Source of the DNA: Algorimicrobium sediminis
GTDB taxonomy: Bacteria; Bacteroidota; Bacteroidia; Flavobacteriales; Flavobacteriaceae
NCBI RefSeq assembly: GCF_042684585.1
Contig: NZ_JBHULS010000002.1
Span: 620,001-684,000 of the forward strand
Direction of reading: 5' to 3'
Length of the DNA stretch: 64,000 bases
Made by a program: the position numbers and the translations under genes. A model generated the notes under the pieces. It saw only the letters and a list, made by a program, of their open reading frames with translations. It was not told the origin of the DNA and did no database searches. This document shows, in pieces, positions 8,089 to 16,484 of the stretch (the first letter of the stretch is position 1; every line of letters begins with the position of its first letter).

Positions 8089-9780
8089 ATGCAAGCAGCT
8101 AAAATTTTAGAGGTTACCAATTTGAAAATTTCATTTTTTAACAATAAAGTTGAAAACGAAATTATTCATGGTATCTCTTATAATTTATTTCCCAATGAAA
8201 TATTGGGTATTGTAGGCGAATCGGGTTCGGGTAAGTCTGTGTCTACGTTAGCCATAATGGGTTTACTGCCTAAAAATATTTCGAGAATAACGGCTGGTTC
8301 TATACGGTTTAATAATCTGGATTTAACGCAGGTAAGGCCAAAAGAGTTTCAGAAAATTCGAGGTAACGATATTGCTATGATTTTTCAAGAGCCCATGAGT
8401 TCTTTAAACCCATCTATGCGTTGTGGTGAACAGGTGCGCGAAATTTTATTACAGCACACTAATTTATCGAAAGCAGATACGAAAATAGAGACCATCAATC
8501 TTTTTGAGAAAGTAAAACTACCTAATCCAGAGCGTGTTTTTAAAGCCTATCCGCATGAAATTTCGGGTGGTCAAAAACAACGGGTTATGATTGCGATGGC
8601 CATTGCTTGTAAACCCAAAATTTTAATTGCAGATGAACCTACAACCGCTTTGGATGTTACGGTGCAAAAGGACATTATTATTCTTTTAAAGGAGTTGCAG
8701 CAAACGGAAGGGATGAGTATTGTGTTTATTTCGCACGATTTGGCTCTTATTTCGGAAATTTCAAATCGGGTATTAGTTATGTACCAAGGTCGTGTAGTAG
8801 AGCAGGGACCTGCAGCAGAAATTTTTACCAATCCGCAACATATTTACACCAAGGCATTAATTAACGCCAGACCGGCTTTAAATGTGCGCTATAAACGTTT
8901 GGCCACCATAAAAGACTACATGGCAAATACCATAAATAAAACGGTAATTACGGCCTTGGAACGTGCTAAAAAGCACGAAAAAATATATGCCAAGGAACCG
9001 CTGTTGCAGGTACGCAACTTGGATAAAACTTATTTTTCCAAAGCAGGTTGGTTTAATAAAGGTGAGGCATTTAAAGCTGTTAATGCTGTAAGTTTTAATT
9101 TGTATGAAGGCGAAACTTTAGGTTTGGTGGGCGAGTCTGGTTGCGGGAAGTCTACTTTGGCCAATGTAATTTTGCAATTGGATAACCCATCGGCAGGTAA
9201 TATAAGGTATAGGGGTGCAGACATAACTACCTTATCAAAAAGTGCTGTAAGAGCTTTACGTAAGGATATTCAAATTATTTTTCAAGATCCGTATGCCTCT
9301 TTAAATCCGCGTATTCCTGTTGGCAATGCCATAATGGAACCTATGAAAGTTCATGGTATTGGAAGTTCCAATGCAGACAGAAAAACACGTGTTTTAGAAT
9401 TATTGGAGAAGGTTGGTTTGGATGCGTCTTGTTTTTCGCGCTACCCGCATGAGTTTTCGGGTGGGCAACGCCAACGCATAGGCATTGCCCGAACCATTGC
9501 TTTGGAGCCTAAACTAATTATTTGCGACGAATCTGTTTCAGCCTTGGATATTTCTGTTCAGGCGCAAGTACTTAATTTACTTAATGATTTGAAGGCTAAT
9601 TTTGGGTTTACTTATATTTTTATTTCCCACGATTTGGCAGTAGTTAAATACATGTCTGATACCTTAATGGTAATGAATAAAGGAAAAATAGAGGAGCTAG
9701 GAGATGCCGATGCAATATATGCCCATCCGAAGCAAGCATATACTAAAAAGCTTATTCATGCTATTCCAAAAGGATTATAG
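8089..9780 (+). CDS. Fused double-ATPase ABC transporter protein (dipeptide/oligopeptide type)
   Basis: A 563-residue protein with two complete ABC domains, equivalent to DppD fused to DppF. The first half has Walker A GESGSGKSVS, signature ISGGQKQR and Walker B ILIADEPTTALD; the second has GESGCGKSTLAN, FSGGQRQR and IICDESVSALD. The oligopeptide-transporter tail of each domain (IYTKALI..., AYTKKLIHAIP) supports peptide or related solute import. No permease or binding-protein gene is adjacent, so the membrane partners must be elsewhere. A TTG at 8062 extends the frame by nine residues, but the ATG at 8089 aligns with the usual start of the first domain. Confidence 0.92.
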   Translation: MQAAKILEVTNLKISFFNNKVENEIIHGISYNLFPNEILGIVGESGSGKSVSTLAIMGLLPKNISRITAGSIRFNNLDLTQVRPKEFQKIRGNDIAMIFQEPMSSLNPSMRCGEQVREILLQHTNLSKADTKIETINLFEKVKLPNPERVFKAYPHEISGGQKQRVMIAMAIACKPKILIADEPTTALDVTVQKDIIILLKELQQTEGMSIVFISHDLALISEISNRVLVMYQGRVVEQGPAAEIFTNPQHIYTKALINARPALNVRYKRLATIKDYMANTINKTVITALERAKKHEKIYAKEPLLQVRNLDKTYFSKAGWFNKGEAFKAVNAVSFNLYEGETLGLVGESGCGKSTLANVILQLDNPSAGNIRYRGADITTLSKSAVRALRKDIQIIFQDPYASLNPRIPVGNAIMEPMKVHGIGSSNADRKTRVLELLEKVGLDASCFSRYPHEFSGGQRQRIGIARTIALEPKLIICDESVSALDISVQAQVLNLLNDLKANFGFTYIFISHDLAVVKYMSDTLMVMNKGKIEELGDADAIYAHPKQAYTKKLIHAIPKGL

Positions 9781-10373
9781 CATGAATAATTTTTTAGTGA
9801 GGTACATAACATTTTTTATGAATGTACCGGTGTTGTAAACGCGCAACATAAAATTACTCTGATAACTAATAGGTGTTTTAGATAAATTTGTTTGCGCATT
9901 CATAAGTTAGGTAAATGGTAGATTTGGCGTGCCTAAAATAGGTATTATAATAGATTTGGGGCTTATTACAACGACAATTAGTTAGCACTAATTTTAAATA
10001 CTTATTATTTTAATACATTACTAATGTAGGAATTATTTTGAAAAAATAGGTCTAAAAGCACAATATTTCGTTGTATAACATGTTTTTTTAACATTTAAGC
10101 TTGGTTTTCCTAGTTTAATTCGGATAATTCTATCTTTTTAAATAAAAAACGCCACTTACCAGTGGCGTTTTTTCTGTGTTAATTTTTATCCATAAAGGTT
10201 TTCTAAAACCTCATTTTACAAATTAAGGACTTCAAAAGTGTGTGGTAAATCTAAATATTTTGCCATACAGGGTGTTCCTAATTCGCTTGTGCTGTGTTTA
10301 GGGCGCCTAAAGTTGTTGCTATAGGTTTTTACAGGGCGTTTATATTTTTAAATATTGGTCAAGTTCAATGCTG
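9781..10373. other. Intergenic region, no gene seen
   Basis: About 590 bases between the ABC transporter gene and scoB. Both strands are broken by stops and no codon pattern stands out. It holds an inverted repeat GGTACAT (9801-9807) / ATGTACC (9822-9828), a possible weak terminator of the ABC gene, and the strong hairpin at 10144-10173 listed separately. Confidence 0.6.
10144..10173. terminator. Bidirectional terminator between ABC and CoA-transferase genes
   Basis: A perfect 13-bp stem, AAAAAACGCCACT (10144-10156) with AGTGGCGTTTTTT (10161-10173), loop TACC. A and T runs on both sides allow it to act in both directions; the nearest convergent genes are the ABC ATPase (+) and scoB (-). Confidence 0.85.
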
Positions 10374-11027
10374 CTAAAGCGTCATTTCAGGGATGGTGCC
10401 TTCAATAATGAGCGTGCCTTCCGTTGCTTTTTGAATGGCTTCTACAGAAACCCCCGGAGCCCGTTCTAAAAGTTTAAAACCCTTATCGGTAACTTCAATT
10501 ACGGCCAGATTGGTTACAATTTTTTTAACGCAACCCACACCGGTTAGCGGTAAGGAGCAACGTTTTAGTAGTTTCGATTCGCCTGCTTTGTTTGTATGCA
10601 TCATAGCTACAATAATGTTTTCGGCACTCGCTACTAAATCCATAGCGCCGCCCATACCTTTTACCATTTTACCGGGAATTTTCCAATTGGCTATATCGCC
10701 ATTTTCCGCTACTTCCATGGCACCTAAAATAGTTAAATGCACATGTTGGCCGCGAATCATGGAAAAACTCATGGCCGAATCAAAAAAGCTGGCACCGGGT
10801 AGGGTGGTAATGGTTTGTTTTCCGGCGTTAATAACATCGGCATCTTCTTCGCCTTCAAAAGGAAAAGGCCCCATGCCAAGCACGCCATTTTCACTTTGAA
10901 ATTCTACTTCTATATCGTCTCGCACGTAATTAGCAACCAGAGTTGGAATACCAATTCCTAAATTTACGTAGTAACCGTCTTGAACTTCCTGTGCTATGCG
11001 TTTTGCTATTCCGTTTTTATCTAACAT
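10374..11027 (-). CDS. scoB: 3-oxoacid CoA-transferase subunit B
   Basis: A 217-residue beta subunit of a class I CoA-transferase (succinyl-CoA:3-ketoacid type), acting on acetoacetate and succinyl-CoA in ketone or branched-chain metabolism. The catalytic glutamate lies in the segment EFQSENGVLGMGPFP, and the nucleotide-like loop NLGIGIPTLVANYV is typical. Later segments HLTILGAMEVAENGDIANW and GMGGAMDLVA also match. Length is normal. The partner subunit A is upstream on the same strand, but 412 bases containing a decayed four-helix-bundle gene separate them, which is unusual for this normally tight pair. Confidence 0.93.
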   Translation of the reverse strand: MLDKNGIAKRIAQEVQDGYYVNLGIGIPTLVANYVRDDIEVEFQSENGVLGMGPFPFEGEEDADVINAGKQTITTLPGASFFDSAMSFSMIRGQHVHLTILGAMEVAENGDIANWKIPGKMVKGMGGAMDLVASAENIIVAMMHTNKAGESKLLKRCSLPLTGVGCVKKIVTNLAVIEVTDKGFKLLERAPGVSVEAIQKATEGTLIIEGTIPEMTL

Positions 11028-11036
11028 GTTTTAATA

Positions 11037-11071
11037 ATTTGAAGATTTGTTGATTTGATGATTTGAAAATT
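11037..11071 (+). repeat. AT-rich repeat flanking the four-helix-bundle cassette (left)
   Basis: Contains ATTTGAAGAT (11037-11046) and GATGATTTGAAAATT (11057-11071). The second 15-mer occurs as an exact inverted copy at 11418-11432 on the other side of the four-helix-bundle gene, and the first as an inverted copy at 11411-11420. Confidence 0.6.
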
Positions 11072-11092
11072 AGCCATGTTTACGGCTTGATA

Positions 11093-11412
11093 TTATTTTC
11101 GACATAATTTAATTATAGATTTCAAATCGTCATTAATTAGTTTGTCTGGCGTTGTATAATGCTGTGATTGTTCACATAACTTTAACCAATACTGTAATTC
11201 ATCTGCTTCTTTATCCGCAATTTTAAATTTATGAACAAAATCTTTTTTGCTCTCTGCATTCTGTGCTTCTGCTACGTTAGCACCAATAGATGTTATATTT
11301 CTGAATATTTGAGAAGCCATTTCATATTTATGATTCTTTCTAATTTCTTCAGAAAAATCAATGATAATTTGAAAGTTAGCGTCACTATAATATTTTTCTT
11401 AACGTTGCTCAT
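11093..11412 (-). pseudogene. Four-helix-bundle (23S rRNA-IVS type) protein, frameshifted start
   Basis: The minus-strand frame ending at 11093 gives a clear four-helix-bundle protein core (SIGANVAEAQNAESKKDF, then FKIADKEADELQYWLKL), the family whose founding members are encoded in intervening sequences of 23S rRNA genes. The frame is open back to a stop near 11395 but has no ATG before the helix-1 region; the first Met in frame (11320) would remove the first helix. An ATG at 11410-11412 lies in a different frame, and loss of one base in the A-rich stretch right after it (GTTAAGAAAAA on the minus strand) would explain the break. The cassette is flanked by inverted AT-rich repeats and sits between scoA and scoB. 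Rival view: a real short protein starting at 11320. Confidence 0.65.
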
Positions 11413-11432
11413 CTTCAAATTTTCAAATCATC
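11411..11432 (-). repeat. AT-rich repeat flanking the four-helix-bundle cassette (right)
   Basis: Inverted counterpart of the repeat at 11037-11071: the 15-mer at 11418-11432 is the exact reverse complement of 11057-11071, and 11411-11420 of 11037-11046. Confidence 0.6.
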
Positions 11433-11439
11433 ACATCGT

Positions 11440-12141
11440 TTAATCCCTTTTTCTAACCGTACGTTGTTCAATGCGTTTTTCGTAGTTTTTGCCTTCAAAA
11501 ATACGCTGCACAAAAATGCCCGGAATATGAATTTGGTTGGGGTCCAATTCTCCTACGGGTACCAATTCTTCCACTTCAACAACCGTTATTTTAGCGGCGC
11601 CACACATATTGGGGTTAAAGTTTCTGGCGGTTCCTTTAAAAATTAGGTTACCAGCTGTATCCCCTTTCCAAGCTTTTATAAAGGCAAAATCGGCTTTAAA
11701 GGCATGTTCTAATACATACATTTTACCATCAAATTCGCGGGTTTCTTTTCCTTCGGCAACTTCCGTACCATAACCAGCAGGCGTGTAAATAGCCGGAAAA
11801 CCAGCTTGTGCTGCACGACAACGTTCAGCAAGTGTACCTTGCGGAATTAATTCCACATCTAATTCACCACTTAACATTTGACGTTCAAACTCATCATTTT
11901 CACCAACGTAAGATGAAATCATTTTTTTAATTTGGCGTTTGTGTAGTAGTAATCCCAATCCAAAATCGTCCACGCCAGCATTATTAGAAATGCAGGTTAA
12001 CCCCTTTACTTCCAATTCTACCAATTTAGCGATACAATTTTCTGGAATACCACTTAATCCAAAACCGCCCAACATACAGGTCATATTATCCGTTACGCCT
12101 TTTAAAGCTTCGTTAACATTGGCAACTTGTTTATTAATCAT
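11440..12141 (-). CDS. scoA: 3-oxoacid CoA-transferase subunit A
   Basis: A 233-residue alpha subunit of the class I CoA-transferase. Typical segments are MLGGFGLSGIPENCIAKLV near the N-terminus, CISNNAGVDDFGLGLLL, and LIPQGTLAERCRAAQAGFPA, with the C-terminal PNQIHIPGIFVQRIF. It pairs with the scoB product to make the active enzyme. The gap to scoB is filled by the four-helix-bundle cassette, so whether the two are still co-transcribed is uncertain. Confidence 0.93.
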   Translation of the reverse strand: MINKQVANVNEALKGVTDNMTCMLGGFGLSGIPENCIAKLVELEVKGLTCISNNAGVDDFGLGLLLHKRQIKKMISSYVGENDEFERQMLSGELDVELIPQGTLAERCRAAQAGFPAIYTPAGYGTEVAEGKETREFDGKMYVLEHAFKADFAFIKAWKGDTAGNLIFKGTARNFNPNMCGAAKITVVEVEELVPVGELDPNQIHIPGIFVQRIFEGKNYEKRIEQRTVRKRD

Positions 12142-12176
12142 AATCTATTTTTTTACTTCCGAAAAATACAAAATAA

Positions 12177-12204
12177 AAAAGCCATTCGGAAGGGAATGGC
12201 TTTT
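12177..12204 (-). terminator. Terminator after the first receptor-like gene
   Basis: AAAAGCCATTC (12177-12187) pairs with GAATGGCTTTT (12194-12204), loop of six bases; read on the minus strand it ends in a T-rich tract. It lies 20 bases beyond the stop of the outer-membrane protein gene at 12225. Confidence 0.75.
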
Positions 12205-12224
12205 GAAATTTTTTGTTTGAATAT

Positions 12225-14903
12225 TTAAAACCTGTATTCCATTTTCAATAATACAAAACGTGGTAATAATCTAAATTCTGTTGATGAACTACCAATATCA
12301 CTAATATTAAAATTTCTAAAAGTTTTAGTATTAAATAGGTTTTTTCCTGTTATTCCTAGTGTTAATTTATTTTCTATCAATTTGTAACGTGCATCAAAAT
12401 CTAAAAAGTAATACGTATTATCATTTAGTAAATTCCCAAAATAGTAACGCTCTGATTGAACTTGTACATCAAATGCTTTACTGAATAGAAAAGTCAAATC
12501 TAAAAAACTGATATTATCTGTAAATGAATTTTTAACAGTTGTTTCTATTTCCGTTGTCATCCACTTTGTGCCCAAATGGAAATTAAAAACACCCTTAAAG
12601 CCAGACCTAACTTCTAGACCTAAATGATAATTATTTGAGTTAACCTGCCTTAAACTAGAGCCATTAACACTATTTTTAAAATCGGTTTTGGTATATGCTA
12701 AAACCAATTTTAAATTTGAGGAGATGAATTTAAAATAGTAATCTAATTTTGAATTAACATTTATAAACTCCCGATTATTAATTAGTATTTTCTCTGTTTG
12801 GGTAACGTTTTTATCAATTTGTGTGTTTGTTGAAAAGAAATCATAGTTTTTACTATAAATAACAAATGTATTTGCAAAAAAACGATCGCTCCAATTCCCT
12901 AATTGGTAATTAATAACAAAGCTTGAAGCGTCTAGTTGATTAAAACTTCCTGTTCCTTTTTCAAATGAACGAAAACCTGTTAATACAAAATCACTAAAAA
13001 CATTAATAACTTTTGCGTTGGTAGTATTATAGGAATATGAAGACGTTATTTTATTTTTATCGTTTATTTCCCAATCGAATCCAATACTTGGGTTGACATA
13101 AAATGGTGATTGGCTGTCAGAAACATTATTATTTTCTAAACTGTTAAAAAGCTGATGAACTGCTAATTGACCTATAATTCCAAAATTATTAACTTTTAAA
13201 CGGTATTTACTTTTTATATATATATCATTAACCAAATAAGTCGTGTTGTTTTGGTAACCATTGGGTTGCTCTAAAACCAAATCATCTTCCAATATTGAAA
13301 AAGCACTTAAAAGTTTATCCTTTCTAAACGTATTCCCAATTTGCAATTCTAATAAACTTCCGCTTTTTTTCCGATTTAAAAGATGCGCATTGACACCTAA
13401 AAATTCCATTTGTAAATCGCCTTTTTGAGTTACGTTATTTGCTGTGGATGTATTTGGAAATAAACCTGAATAAAAAAACTGATTAAGACTATAATGCTGT
13501 GGTGTTTTTTCGTGAATAAAACGACCTGTTAATAGAAACACATTATTATCTTTAAATTTATTGGTATAGTTTATTTTTTGATCGACAAGCGTGTTTTGAT
13601 GTTTTAAACTCTCCGTGGTTGAAACACCATTAAACACTAAATTAGAACTATCATTAAAATCACCAAAATTATATTTAGTCGTTGCTTCTAGCATTTTGGT
13701 TTTGGAATAATTATAAATAATATCAAGTTTTCCAAAAGCTATTACTTTTTTATTTTGGATTTTATACTGTTCTGTATTTATAAAATTTACATTGTTAGTA
13801 TTTACAATATCTATGCTATTTCTGAAAAAATCGTTTTCATCCCAATTAAAAAATCCCAATGTTTTTATTTTCAATTTTTCTGTTGGATTAAAAATGGCAT
13901 TTAAAGATACCAGTTCAGCATTATTAAAATTAGTTCTGCTCTCTTTAAAACTCAAGTTGTTAGGTGATATGTTTATCAAGGACCTTGCGCTCTGATTGTC
14001 TCCAATACTTGCAGGTTCATTCATTCTAAAGGGTCTAATTAAGTTTTCTATATCTCCTGTGGCATCATAACCTACGGTATTAAAATTAGTAAAAAAGTAG
14101 TATTTATTCTTTTTTCCAAAGTTCATTAAATTCCCTTTAAGCTCATAAAAATTATCGTTACCCAAACTCGCTTCTATGGTACCAAACCAAATATGTTTTG
14201 CATCATCTTTTAGCTTTAAATTTAAAGCAACTTTATCACTTTCTTCAATATTTTTTAGCAACCGATTATTAGAATAATTTTCCAAAACTTCAATTTCTTT
14301 AATGGGATAAGCTGGCATATTTTTGGATAAAACTTTATAGCCCTTCTCAAATAAATCATCGCCATCTACCATCAGTTTTTCAATTTCTTTGTTGCCTACT
14401 TTTATAGTGCCTTCATTATCAATTTCTAAACCTGGAATTTTTTTTAAAAGCTGTTCAACTGTTTGTTCTGTCCCATTTGAAAATATAGCAGCATTAAAAA
14501 CAATAGTATCTTTTTTTACAATAATGGCTTCCGGTGATTTAATAATTACTTCATTTAAGGAGTATGGTTTTTCAATTAAAACTAGTGATTTAGTAATGAC
14601 CTTTTCACCAGGAATAATAGTAATAGGAATGGTTTTAGAGTGATAACCCATAGAGGTAAATACTAGATTATATTTCCCTTTAAGATTCGTTTGAATTTTA
14701 TAAATACCGTTTCTATCCGTGTACGAAAAAGCTAAAATAGATTTGGATGTACTATCCTTTAATACGATGCTAGCAGAAGCTACCGCACCAAGACTATCAG
14801 TAACAATACCTGTTAATAATGTAGTTTGAGAAAAACAAAAATTACAAATTAAAACAAAGATAAATACAGTATAAACTCTATTTAATCTGTTTCTGTTTCC
14901 CAT
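12225..14903 (-). CDS. TonB-dependent-receptor-like outer-membrane protein (module 1)
   Basis: An 892-residue outer-membrane protein. Signal peptide about 1-25 (ending NFCFSQ), then a carboxypeptidase-regulatory-like beta-sandwich (about 27-110), a plug-like region with the segment QLLKKIPGLEIDNEGTIKVG and VLENYSNNRLLKNIEES, then a long beta-barrel ending in the aromatic LLKMEYRF. The length and plan are those of the TonB receptor/outer-membrane-beta family often found beside GLPGLI proteins. No canonical siderophore or SusC traits are evident; the substrate is unknown. The start overlaps the upstream (frameshifted) GLPGLI gene by 22 bases, so translation was probably coupled. It is the last gene of module 1 of the peptide/GLPGLI array. 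Confidence 0.85.
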   Translation of the reverse strand: MGNRNRLNRVYTVFIFVLICNFCFSQTTLLTGIVTDSLGAVASASIVLKDSTSKSILAFSYTDRNGIYKIQTNLKGKYNLVFTSMGYHSKTIPITIIPGEKVITKSLVLIEKPYSLNEVIIKSPEAIIVKKDTIVFNAAIFSNGTEQTVEQLLKKIPGLEIDNEGTIKVGNKEIEKLMVDGDDLFEKGYKVLSKNMPAYPIKEIEVLENYSNNRLLKNIEESDKVALNLKLKDDAKHIWFGTIEASLGNDNFYELKGNLMNFGKKNKYYFFTNFNTVGYDATGDIENLIRPFRMNEPASIGDNQSARSLINISPNNLSFKESRTNFNNAELVSLNAIFNPTEKLKIKTLGFFNWDENDFFRNSIDIVNTNNVNFINTEQYKIQNKKVIAFGKLDIIYNYSKTKMLEATTKYNFGDFNDSSNLVFNGVSTTESLKHQNTLVDQKINYTNKFKDNNVFLLTGRFIHEKTPQHYSLNQFFYSGLFPNTSTANNVTQKGDLQMEFLGVNAHLLNRKKSGSLLELQIGNTFRKDKLLSAFSILEDDLVLEQPNGYQNNTTYLVNDIYIKSKYRLKVNNFGIIGQLAVHQLFNSLENNNVSDSQSPFYVNPSIGFDWEINDKNKITSSYSYNTTNAKVINVFSDFVLTGFRSFEKGTGSFNQLDASSFVINYQLGNWSDRFFANTFVIYSKNYDFFSTNTQIDKNVTQTEKILINNREFINVNSKLDYYFKFISSNLKLVLAYTKTDFKNSVNGSSLRQVNSNNYHLGLEVRSGFKGVFNFHLGTKWMTTEIETTVKNSFTDNISFLDLTFLFSKAFDVQVQSERYYFGNLLNDNTYYFLDFDARYKLIENKLTLGITGKNLFNTKTFRNFNISDIGSSSTEFRLLPRFVLLKMEYRF

Positions 14904-15636
14904 TCGTAAATTATTTCTTTTTGTCTATTTCTTGCTGGAGGTGTAAATTTAAATTTACTATTTCTTGGTACTTTTGTCGCAATTACTTTTTCTTTGTCTT
15001 GATACAATTTATCTTTAAGGCTTATAAATTTTCGTAGTTCTATAGTTTGTTCAGCTTCGGGCTTTAGTATTTCTTCTTGATCTGCTAGCACAACTTTTTT
15101 AGCGAAAAAATACAGTTGGTTTTTATCATCCTTCGCCTCTAATATAACACCAGGTAAACCATTTAATTTCCAAGGCCCAAAGGGTAATGGAATTTCATTA
15201 GTAAACCAAACTGTATAATTTCGACCTCTAAAAATACCAGTAGCTTTTTGGCAATTAAATTGCCCTATATTTTTGGTCTCGGTGATTAATTGCCAAGCTA
15301 TTTCAGGGATTACTTCTTTAACTACATATGCTTTTTTAAAGAAAGTTTCAATACTATATAAGGAGTCTTCTTTTTTACTGAAATAGTTTGTTGGTCTAAC
15401 ATCTAATTCTTTCATTACCGCAATAGTTGTATTCCCTTTATCATCTTCACTATAAACCTTATCCGTAATTTTATTGGAAGTCTTTAACTCCGTAAACAAA
15501 GATGCTTGTGTATTAAAAATTAATGTACATAATTAACACCAAGATTTTTAATATAACCGTACTCGATATAACCACTATTTTGAGATTGTAAAGAAAACGT
15601 TATGAGTAATATAGTTATTATTTTAAAGAATTTCAT
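14882..15636 (-). pseudogene. GLPGLI family protein, broken by a one-base frameshift (module 1)
   Basis: The main frame (from about 15520 to 14882) carries the hallmark segment FGPWKLNGLPGVILEAKDD of the GLPGLI family, exported proteins of unknown role in Bacteroidota. It lacks a start and signal peptide. These are found just upstream in another frame: an ATG at 15634-15636 begins MKFFKIITILLITFSLQSQN and continues GYIEYGYIKNLGVNYV before meeting TAA. Losing one base near 15530 joins both halves, and 755 bases is 3n+2, consistent with a single missing base. It may be a real mutation, a sequencing error or a recoding site. Paralogues at 19194, 20081 and 21529 are intact. Confidence 0.8.
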
Positions 15637-15715
15637 TTTATGTTTTGTGTAAAAGTCACAACCACATCACGTTTAAGCTAGTAGTTGTGACATTATAAAT
15701 GTATTTATATACAAT

Positions 15716-15955
15716 TTAAATCATCATCCAAGCAATTAAATATGCATAAGCTTCTGCTACCTCACAATCACCCGTATCATCGGTGTAAGTTCCAGTTCCT
15801 ACCTCTTCACCATTGTGAAATATGGTTACAGTTATTGAACAAGTATCTTTATCTAAAACAATATCGTCTTTCTCTAAGGATTCATAATTGTTAACAGCAT
15901 TCAAATTTGCTGACATAAAGAATGTTAGTGCTAAAATTCCTATTATTTTTTTCAT
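15716..15955 (-). CDS. Short secreted peptide precursor (module 1)
   Basis: A 79-residue product with a clear signal peptide (MKKIIGILALTFFMSANLNA), leaving about 59 residues rich in Asp, Glu, Thr and Tyr with two cysteines (in KDTCSIT and TGDCEVAE) and a hydrophobic end LIAWMMI. It sits first in module 1, behind a 330-bp leader shared with the genes at 20886 and 22291, whose products have a similar signal peptide and a 'KDC' or 'KDTC' segment at the same place. I do not recognise a family. Its order (peptide, GLPGLI, receptor) suggests that the peptide is handled by the downstream proteins; this is inference. Confidence 0.65.
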   Translation of the reverse strand: MKKIIGILALTFFMSANLNAVNNYESLEKDDIVLDKDTCSITVTIFHNGEEVGTGTYTDDTGDCEVAEAYAYLIAWMMI

Positions 15956-15968
15956 AATTTCTAAAATT

Positions 15969-16157
15969 TTAAACCTGTATAAGTTTATAGACAGGTTGAT
16001 TAATAAACATTTTTGGCTTATTGTAAAGCCTTGAAGTTTTAACTTTAGAAGTTTTGTTGAAGTTATTGTTTTGAAGTATTGTGTACGTTATCCATAATAG
16101 AATATAAATAAAAAACTGACGCCAGTTTAAGATCTCGATCATGCTTCGAGCAACCAT
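15969..16157 (-). CDS. Small leader ORF, copy 1
   Basis: A 62-codon frame with a hydrophobic segment (WRQFFIYILLWITYTIL) and a basic stretch NFNKTSKVKTSRLYNKPK. Equivalent frames exist in copy 2 (57 codons) and copy 3 (61 codons), always ending within the hairpin just upstream of the peptide gene. The central stretch NFNKTSKVKTSRLY is kept in all three although the first half of copy 3 differs. It could be a real small membrane peptide, a regulatory leader ORF, or chance openness in a conserved RNA leader. I give it limited weight. Confidence 0.35.
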   Translation of the reverse strand: MVARSMIEILNWRQFFIYILLWITYTILQNNNFNKTSKVKTSRLYNKPKMFINQPVYKLIQV

Positions 16158-16168
16158 TTTAGAAACTT

Positions 16169-16205
16169 CAAATCTAAAACAATTCCTCTCGGCTTTTCAA
16201 ACCTA
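16169..16205 (-). promoter_or_regulatory. Two Bacteroidota-type promoter boxes, leader copy 1
   Basis: Minus-strand TAGGTTTG (16198-16205) and TAGATTTG (16169-16176) both match the TAnnTTTG -7 consensus. The TTTG of the first lies 21 bases before the second and could serve as its -33 element. Both are conserved in copy 2. Confidence 0.5.
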
Positions 16206-16277
16206 AAAAAAAAAATTACAATTTACACAAGCCTTTTTAGAGAATTTTACGCATTTCATCGAAAACTCAAAAACCCG

Positions 16278-16294
16278 TTACGGTTTTCCCGTAA
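16278..16294. promoter_or_regulatory. Conserved dyad TTACGG-N5-CCGTAA, copy 1
   Basis: Inverted repeat with arms at 16278-16283 and 16289-16294. The same arms, with loops TTTTC or TTTTA, occur at 21434-21450 and 22822-22838, each about 115-121 bases upstream of the leader ORF. A regulator-binding site is the simplest reading. Confidence 0.5.
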
Positions 16295-16355
16295 AAAGGT
16301 CTGGTTTTAGCACTTTGGGGTTTTTGAGGGTTTGTGTTTTTTGGTTCTCGATACA

Positions 16356-16381
16356 TTCATTTGAGCTGTTGCTCAAATGAA
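16356..16381. repeat. Perfect 11-bp hairpin between receptor 2 and leader copy 1
   Basis: TTCATTTGAGC (16356-16366) and GCTCAAATGAA (16371-16381) around TGTT, flanked by TCTCGATACA and ACTCGAACTG, which extend the symmetry. It lies in the 327-base gap between leader copy 1 and the stop of the receptor gene at 16485, so it may end that transcript; there is no strong T-tract. Confidence 0.5.
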
Positions 16382-16484
16382 CACTCGAACTGACGGAAAT
16401 TTTAATTAGCTTTTGAGTAAGGGTTATTGGGTTATTAAACAATCGTTATTCTTAAATCATTAATACATTTTAAGAAACATCATG

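Larger units (their letters stand above)
15956..16300 (-). repeat. Repeated module leader, copy 1
   Basis: About 330 bases upstream of the peptide gene, largely identical by eye to 21111-21455 and partly to 22492-22845. In order on the minus strand: a TTACGG-N5-CCGTAA dyad (16278-16294), two TAnnTTTG boxes (16198-16205, 16169-16176), a small ORF (16157-15969), and a hairpin just before the peptide start (ACCTGT 15973-15978 with ACAGGT 15991-15996). The spacing from dyad to peptide start is about 323 bases here, 324 in copy 2 and 331 in copy 3. Confidence 0.8.

Noticed and set aside
16158..16168. tRNA or rRNA genes in intergenic regions of the window
   Set aside because: No cloverleaf-like pattern with conserved T-loop bases was found in any gap on either strand.
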